Of a DNA stretch of 49,105 nucleotides, positions 45,276 to 49,105 are shown piece by piece. Each line of letters begins with the position of its first letter. The first letter of the stretch is position 1. The DNA lies in NCBI GenBank assembly GCA_947290775.1, contig CAMYPM010000012.1, positions 1 to 49,105 of the forward strand, in the 5' to 3' direction. The stretch comes from an uncultured Bacteroidales bacterium (lineage in GTDB: Bacteria; Bacteroidota; Bacteroidia; Bacteroidales; Porphyromonadaceae). Made by a program: the position numbers and the translations under genes. A model generated the notes under the pieces. That model saw only the letters and a program-made list of their open reading frames with translations, did no database searches and was not told the DNA's origin.

Positions 45276-46394
45276 ATGCAACTGTTTAAGTTATCTACAA
45301 AGCTACACAGCTTTGATACTTTTGCTGAGTTCGCAAAGGAGTTTGAGCTTGGTAAAGACGACTTGGTAATTACCAACGATTTCCTTTATCAGCCCTTTAT
45401 GAAAGCACTCAATTTGCCCTGTAAGTTTATCATGCAGGAGCATTATGGTAAGGGCGAGCCGAGTGACGAGATGATTAACCAAATATTGCGCGACATCGCC
45501 GGAACTCCCTATAAGCGTGTAATCGGTGTGGGCGGCGGTACGGTAATCGATATATCCAAGATCTTTGCTTTGGAAGGATTGAAGGACGATGTTCTTCCCG
45601 CTTTCGATAAAAAAATACCCATCGTAAAGGGCAAGCAGATTATCATTCTGCCCACCACAAGCGGAACCGGTAGCGAAGTAACCAACATTTCCATTGCCGA
45701 AATTAAGAGTCGTGGTACCAAAATGGGTCTGGCGGACGATGCCATCGCTCCCGATGATGCCGTATTTATTCCGGAACTGCTTAAGGGTTTACCCTTCCCC
45801 TTCTATGCGGCCAGTTCCATCGATGCGCTCATTCATGCTGTTGAGTCTTATGTATCTCCTAAGAGCAATGAATACACGCGCATATTTAGCTTGAAGGCTA
45901 TTAGCACGATTATCCCCGTATTTAAGGCTATTGCCGAAAAGGGAGAGGATGAGCGCCACAAGCATCATGCCGTTATGTTGGAAGCAGCCAATATGGCGGG
46001 TATTGCCTTTGGTAATGCAGGTGTAGGTGCCGTACATGCTCTTTCTTATCCCTTGGGTGGTAACTATCATGTGCCTCACGGAGAGTCTAACTATCAGTTC
46101 TTTACTGAGGTATTTAAGCATTACCACGCTAAGAATCCAAAGGGTTCAATTAAGGAGATTGAAGCCTATTTGGCAAAGGAATTGGGCTGCGATACGGCTA
46201 ATGTATATGATGCATTAGATGCTCTTCTCGGTCAACTGATAAGCCGTAAGCCTCTTCACGAATATGGTATGAAGGAAGAGGAAATCAAGGGCTTTGCAAA
46301 GGCTGTGATAGAAACACAACAGCGTCTCCTAAAGAATAATTATGTTCCTTTCTCTGAAGAGGAGATCACAGAAATATATCGTACTTTATACTGA
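45276..46394 (+). CDS. NAD-dependent 4-hydroxybutyrate dehydrogenase
   Basis: This 372-residue iron-type alcohol dehydrogenase (family III) has the nucleotide-binding GVGGGTVIDISK, the substrate-side LPTTSGTGSEVTN and the metal-binding set DALIHAVESYVS and GAVHALSYPLGGNYHVPHGESN. It reduces succinate semialdehyde to 4-hydroxybutyrate with NADH. It follows the CoA-transferase by 46 nt, and a 13-bp perfect stem lies between it and the next gene, so expression of the two may differ. Confidence 0.93.
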   Translation: MQLFKLSTKLHSFDTFAEFAKEFELGKDDLVITNDFLYQPFMKALNLPCKFIMQEHYGKGEPSDEMINQILRDIAGTPYKRVIGVGGGTVIDISKIFALEGLKDDVLPAFDKKIPIVKGKQIIILPTTSGTGSEVTNISIAEIKSRGTKMGLADDAIAPDDAVFIPELLKGLPFPFYAASSIDALIHAVESYVSPKSNEYTRIFSLKAISTIIPVFKAIAEKGEDERHKHHAVMLEAANMAGIAFGNAGVGAVHALSYPLGGNYHVPHGESNYQFFTEVFKHYHAKNPKGSIKEIEAYLAKELGCDTANVYDALDALLGQLISRKPLHEYGMKEEEIKGFAKAVIETQQRLLKNNYVPFSEEEITEIYRTLY

Positions 46395-46425
46395 TTAGCG
46401 TATAAATAATTAGCACCTTTTTCTT

Positions 46426-46468
46426 ATTGTGTAGCAGTTGGGGTGTAATACTGAGACTGCTACACAAT
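46426..46468. terminator. 13-bp perfect stem between dehydrogenase and sucD genes
   Basis: ATTGTGTAGCAGT (46426-46438) pairs exactly with ACTGCTACACAAT (46456-46468) around a 17-nt loop. No T-tract follows, so it is more likely an mRNA-processing or stability hairpin, or a weak attenuator, than a full terminator. Confidence 0.55.
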
Positions 46469-46520
46469 ACCCTTATGTTGTTTCATTACTCAAAAATATA
46501 GTTCACAACTTATAAAAAAT

Positions 46521-47879
46521 ATGGAAATAAAAGAGATGGTGGCCCTTGCACGCAAGGCCCAATTAGAGTACCAAGCTACTCATAACCAAGAAAGTGTAGA
46601 TAATATTTGCCGTGCAGCTGCAAAGGTTATCTATGACAATGCTGAAATGCTGGCTCGCGAAGCTGTCGATGAGACCGGTATGGGTGTTTATGAAGATAAA
46701 GTATCTAAGAATCGCGGTAAATCGAAAGGTGTTTGGTACAATCTTCACGATAAGAAATCTGTAGGTATCCTCAATATTGATGAGCGTACAGGTATGATTG
46801 AGATTGCTAAGCCTATGGGTGTGGTAGGTGCTGTAACGCCTACTACCAATCCGATTGTAACTCCTATGAGTAACATCGTATTTGCCCTTAAAACGTGTAA
46901 TGCAATCATTATCTCTCCGCACCCCCGTTCCAAGAAGTGCTCTAAGCATGCAGTAGACCTCATCAAGGAAGCTATTAAGCCGTTTAATGTACCTGAGTAT
47001 ATGGTACAGGTAATTGAAGAGCCTTCTATTGAAGCTACACAGCAGTTGATGGCTGCCGTAGATGTAGTAGTGGCTACCGGTGGTATGGGTATGGTTAAGA
47101 GCGCATACTCTTCAGGTAAGCCTTCATACGGTGTGGGTGCAGGTAACGTACAGGTAATCTTCGACTCTGACATCAATTTTGAAGATGCTGCTGAAAAGGC
47201 TATTTATGGTCGCTCATACGACAATGGTATTATCTGTACCGGTGAGCAGAGCATTATCTATAACAAGAAGGATCACGACGCTGTGTACGATGCTATTCGT
47301 AAGCGCGGTGGTTACATTTGTACCGCAGAAGAAGGTGAAAAGATCCGTGAAGTCCTCTTCCCCAACAATGGTCCTATCAATAAGGATGTAGTAGGTCAGA
47401 GCGTTCAAAAGATTGCTAAGGCTGCCGGTATCAATGTACCCGAAGGCTCACGTGTGATCTTGGTAGAAGCTAAGGGCCCGGGTAAGGAAGATTGCATCTG
47501 CAGAGAAAAAATGTGTCCTGTAATGTGCTTGCTCTCTTACAACCACTTCGAAGAAGGTGTTGAGCTCGCTTGTACGAACCTTGCTGTTGAAGGTAATGGC
47601 CACTCTTGCGCTATTCACTCCAATAACCAGGCTCACATCATCCTTACCGGTTCTCGTGTAACGGTATCTCGTATCGTGGTAAATGCACCCAGTGCAACTA
47701 CAGCCGGTGGACATATCCAGAATGGTCTCAATGTAACCAATACGCTTGGTTGCGGTTCTTGGGGTAATAACTCTATTTCAGAGAACTTTACTTACAAGCA
47801 TTTGATGAACATTTCTCGTATCGCTCCGCTGAATCCTGCTATCAAGGTGCCCAACGATAAAGAAATCTGGGAGCTTTAA
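46521..47879 (+). CDS. sucD: CoA-dependent succinate-semialdehyde dehydrogenase
   Basis: This 452-residue enzyme of the acylating aldehyde dehydrogenase group has the catalytic Cys239 in DNGIICTGEQS, the cofactor stretch VGAVTPTTNPIVTPMSN and SPHPRSKKCS, and the late motif HSCAIHSNNQ. It reduces succinyl-CoA to succinate semialdehyde with NAD(P)H, the first committed step of the route completed by the three enzymes upstream. Length and motifs agree with the P. gingivalis enzyme as I recall it. It starts 126 nt after the dehydrogenase gene and ends with a strong terminator. Confidence 0.94.
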   Translation: MEIKEMVALARKAQLEYQATHNQESVDNICRAAAKVIYDNAEMLAREAVDETGMGVYEDKVSKNRGKSKGVWYNLHDKKSVGILNIDERTGMIEIAKPMGVVGAVTPTTNPIVTPMSNIVFALKTCNAIIISPHPRSKKCSKHAVDLIKEAIKPFNVPEYMVQVIEEPSIEATQQLMAAVDVVVATGGMGMVKSAYSSGKPSYGVGAGNVQVIFDSDINFEDAAEKAIYGRSYDNGIICTGEQSIIYNKKDHDAVYDAIRKRGGYICTAEEGEKIREVLFPNNGPINKDVVGQSVQKIAKAAGINVPEGSRVILVEAKGPGKEDCICREKMCPVMCLLSYNHFEEGVELACTNLAVEGNGHSCAIHSNNQAHIILTGSRVTVSRIVVNAPSATTAGGHIQNGLNVTNTLGCGSWGNNSISENFTYKHLMNISRIAPLNPAIKVPNDKEIWEL

Positions 47880-47910
47880 TAGAGTAAGCGAAGAAGCTTT
47901 TATATAATAG

Positions 47911-47949
47911 ACACTGTCGGGTTACAATGGCTCGACAGTGTTTTTTTTT
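47911..47949 (+). terminator. Strong terminator after sucD
   Basis: ACACTGTCGGG pairs with CTCGACAGTGT (one G-T pair) and is followed by nine T residues. Confidence 0.92.
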
Positions 47950-48092
47950 GCGCTTAATAATGAGATATTAGCTATAACGATTGTCTCTGTATTGAAGAGA
48001 TCTATTGTAATGAGGAGGGGTGAAGAATGTATGGATTTAGTTTGTATCTTAGTAGCAGAAATAGAAATTAATTTAGTTAGGAGGGCTTATTT

Positions 48093-48572
48093 ATGATCTC
48101 AAAGAAAATGCAAGCAGCATTTAATGAACAAATTACAGAAGAGTTGTACTCGTCCAACATTTATATGTCAATGGCTTACCACATGGAAGGTCTTGGTTAC
48201 GAAGGCTGTGCTCATTGGTTGATAAAGCAATCTGATGAAGAGCTACAGCATGCTCGTGAAATGGCTTCATTCGTAGTCAGCCGTGGTGGAAAAGTTGAGA
48301 TGCGTGCTATACAGGCAGTTAAAGATGAGTGGAAGAATCCGTTGCAGTTATTTGAAGCTGTTTATGAGCACGAGTGTCATATTAGTCAGTGCATTAATGA
48401 TTTGTTAGATAAGGCTCGCGAAGAGGGAGATAAAGCCGCAGAAGAATTTTGCTGGCACTTTGTACGTGAGCAGGTTGAAGAAGAGGCTACTTCGGGCGGT
48501 ATTGTCGACAAACTTAAGAATAATGGTGAAGGCGCAATTATCTTGTTAGACCACGTTATGGCAAGTCGTTGA
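48093..48572 (+). CDS. ftn: Ferritin (bacterial, non-heme)
   Basis: This 159-residue four-helix protein has ferroxidase-site residues in EQITEELYSSNIYMSMA (Glu near 17), SDEELQHAREM (Glu and His near 50-53) and YEHECHISQCIN (Glu near 94), and a REQVEEEATSGGIVDKL end. It oxidises and stores iron as a 24-mer. The start is fixed by AGGAGGG 8 nt upstream. It is monocistronic, with its own terminator. Possible promoter material lies at 48030-48055, but no clean TAnnTTTG is seen. Confidence 0.95.
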   Translation: MISKKMQAAFNEQITEELYSSNIYMSMAYHMEGLGYEGCAHWLIKQSDEELQHAREMASFVVSRGGKVEMRAIQAVKDEWKNPLQLFEAVYEHECHISQCINDLLDKAREEGDKAAEEFCWHFVREQVEEEATSGGIVDKLKNNGEGAIILLDHVMASR

Positions 48573-48610
48573 GAAACGTTGTTTTTTTCTTAGTCTTTAA
48601 TTAAATAGTA

Positions 48611-48646
48611 ATGGGGGAGCACTTGCAAAAGTGTCCCCCATTTTTT
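48611..48646 (+). terminator. Terminator after ferritin
   Basis: ATGGGGGA and CACTT pair with AAGTG and TCCCCCAT around GCAA, with one bulged G, followed by T6. Confidence 0.9.
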
Positions 48647-48655
48647 GGGGGGGGG
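48647..48655 (+). repeat. G9 homopolymer
   Basis: Nine consecutive G residues follow directly after the T6 of the ferritin terminator, about 95 bp upstream of the HTH gene start. The tract could also pair with the C5 of the terminator arm in the opposite strand or RNA. It is a plausible slippage site. Confidence 0.55.
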
Positions 48656-48750
48656 ACTATCTATCTGAGAAATAAGAGGTTACCGTTTGGAGAAGTGTGG
48701 ATAGGTGACGATTTAGAAATGAGCGAAGTGCTTTGAAGTACATTGTTTTG

Positions 48751-49065
48751 ATGATTAGCTCTTTTTCGAGAGCTAAAGCCATGTTAGAAGAGTTCTTTCG
48801 CAAGACGCATAAGGACAGTTTTCTTGCTTCTGAGTGCATCGAGGAGTTGACAAAGAGTTTCAATGAACATTTTGCGCCACCAGCCCAATTCCCTGACTTA
48901 TTGCACAATGGGGATGTATGCCGAATACTGAACATCAGCAAGCGAACATTGCAACACTATCGAGACTCGTCCGTGCTGCCTTTTATCCAAATCGGACATA
49001 AGTGCTATTACAAGCGAGAAGAGGTAGAAGCTTTCCTCGCTAACTCTAATACTCGTAAAGGCTAA
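48751..49065 (+). CDS. Helix-turn-helix (MerR/excisionase-type) protein of a second element
   Basis: From the ATG at 48751 the protein has 104 residues; an upstream TTG at 48733 is possible but weaker. The N-terminal half is a coiled helix (FSRAKAMLEEFFRKT). The C-terminal half is a winged HTH: LLHNGDVCRILNISKRTLQHYRDSSVLPF, then IQIGHKCYYKREEVEAFL. This matches the helix-turn-helix proteins that occur, usually in pairs, in Bacteroidota conjugative and mobilizable elements, where they act as excisionase-like or regulatory proteins. A second coding start follows 5 nt later. It suggests that the core chromosome ends shortly after ferritin. Confidence 0.8.
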   Translation: MISSFSRAKAMLEEFFRKTHKDSFLASECIEELTKSFNEHFAPPAQFPDLLHNGDVCRILNISKRTLQHYRDSSVLPFIQIGHKCYYKREEVEAFLANSNTRKG

Positions 49066-49070
49066 CAACT

Positions 49071-49105
49071 ATGGAGTACGAAACTATCAATAAAGAAACA
49101 CCAGA
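49071..49105 (+). CDS. Start of a further mobile-element gene, truncated by window edge
   Basis: An ATG at 49071, 5 nt after the HTH stop, opens a frame (MEYETINKETP...) that runs to the window end. Its position suggests the second HTH protein of the pair often seen in Bacteroidota elements; too little is present to identify it. Confidence 0.4.
   Translation, partial: MEYETINKETP

Noticed and set aside
48590..48740. tRNA gene as attachment site for the right-hand element
   Set aside because: No cloverleaf or T-loop GTTCGA-type sequence was found in this stretch.

Overview
The window looks like part of a Porphyromonas-type (Bacteroidota, Porphyromonadaceae) chromosome with a piece of a mobile element at each end. 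The evidence is a PorX-type response regulator, several proteins with type IX secretion (T9SS) C-terminal sorting tails, a SusC/SusD (RagA/RagB-like) pair, the succinyl-CoA to crotonyl-CoA fermentation operon in the order I recall from P. gingivalis, and TAnnTTTG promoter elements. I assign the genus from gene content and order as I remember them, not from a search.

Layout. Positions 1-2301 are the end of an integrated element: a truncated phage-type beta-helix protein, a small unknown protein, a divergent HTH regulator and a tyrosine recombinase. Positions 2686-11808 (minus strand) hold a leucine-rich-repeat T9SS cargo protein, then a probable operon nhaA - SGNH - SGNH - MBOAT that should O-acylate an envelope polymer. 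Positions 12291-19665 (plus) form a compact operon-like run: two proteins with OST-HTH/LOTUS-like and DUF3825-like regions, porX, tsaE, rbfA, a LolC/E-type permease and a DUF4924-like protein. Positions 19952-31020 hold four more secreted proteins, most with T9SS-type tails, interrupted by nfo (endonuclease IV). Positions 31426-36133 are a SusC/SusD pair. Positions 36352-41594 are dut, a TPR protein, a DUF4292-type lipoprotein, an EnvC-like degenerate LytM protein and ribF. Positions 42139-47879 encode the 4-hydroxybutyrate route (AbfD, a NifU-domain protein, CoA-transferase, 4-hydroxybutyrate dehydrogenase, succinate-semialdehyde dehydrogenase). Ferritin follows, and from about 48.7 kb a second element begins with HTH proteins typical of Bacteroidota mobile elements.

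Two signals stand out. (1) Five intergenic loci (about 2551, 6305, 11951, 19707 and 26598) carry the same cryptic element: exactly four 9-nt words at an exact 22-nt period. Each word sits in a palindromic frame GAAAG-RT-N4-AY-CTTTC, so dyad axes recur every 11 bp, about one helical turn. (2) Two predicted RNA-binding (OST-HTH-like) proteins that also share a DUF3825-like domain lie directly upstream of porX with an 8-nt gap, which suggests an undescribed RNA-level partner to T9SS regulation or to the downstream translation genes.

I saw no rRNA, tRNA, CRISPR array or intact insertion sequence. All domain names come from reading the sequence by eye and memory of families.
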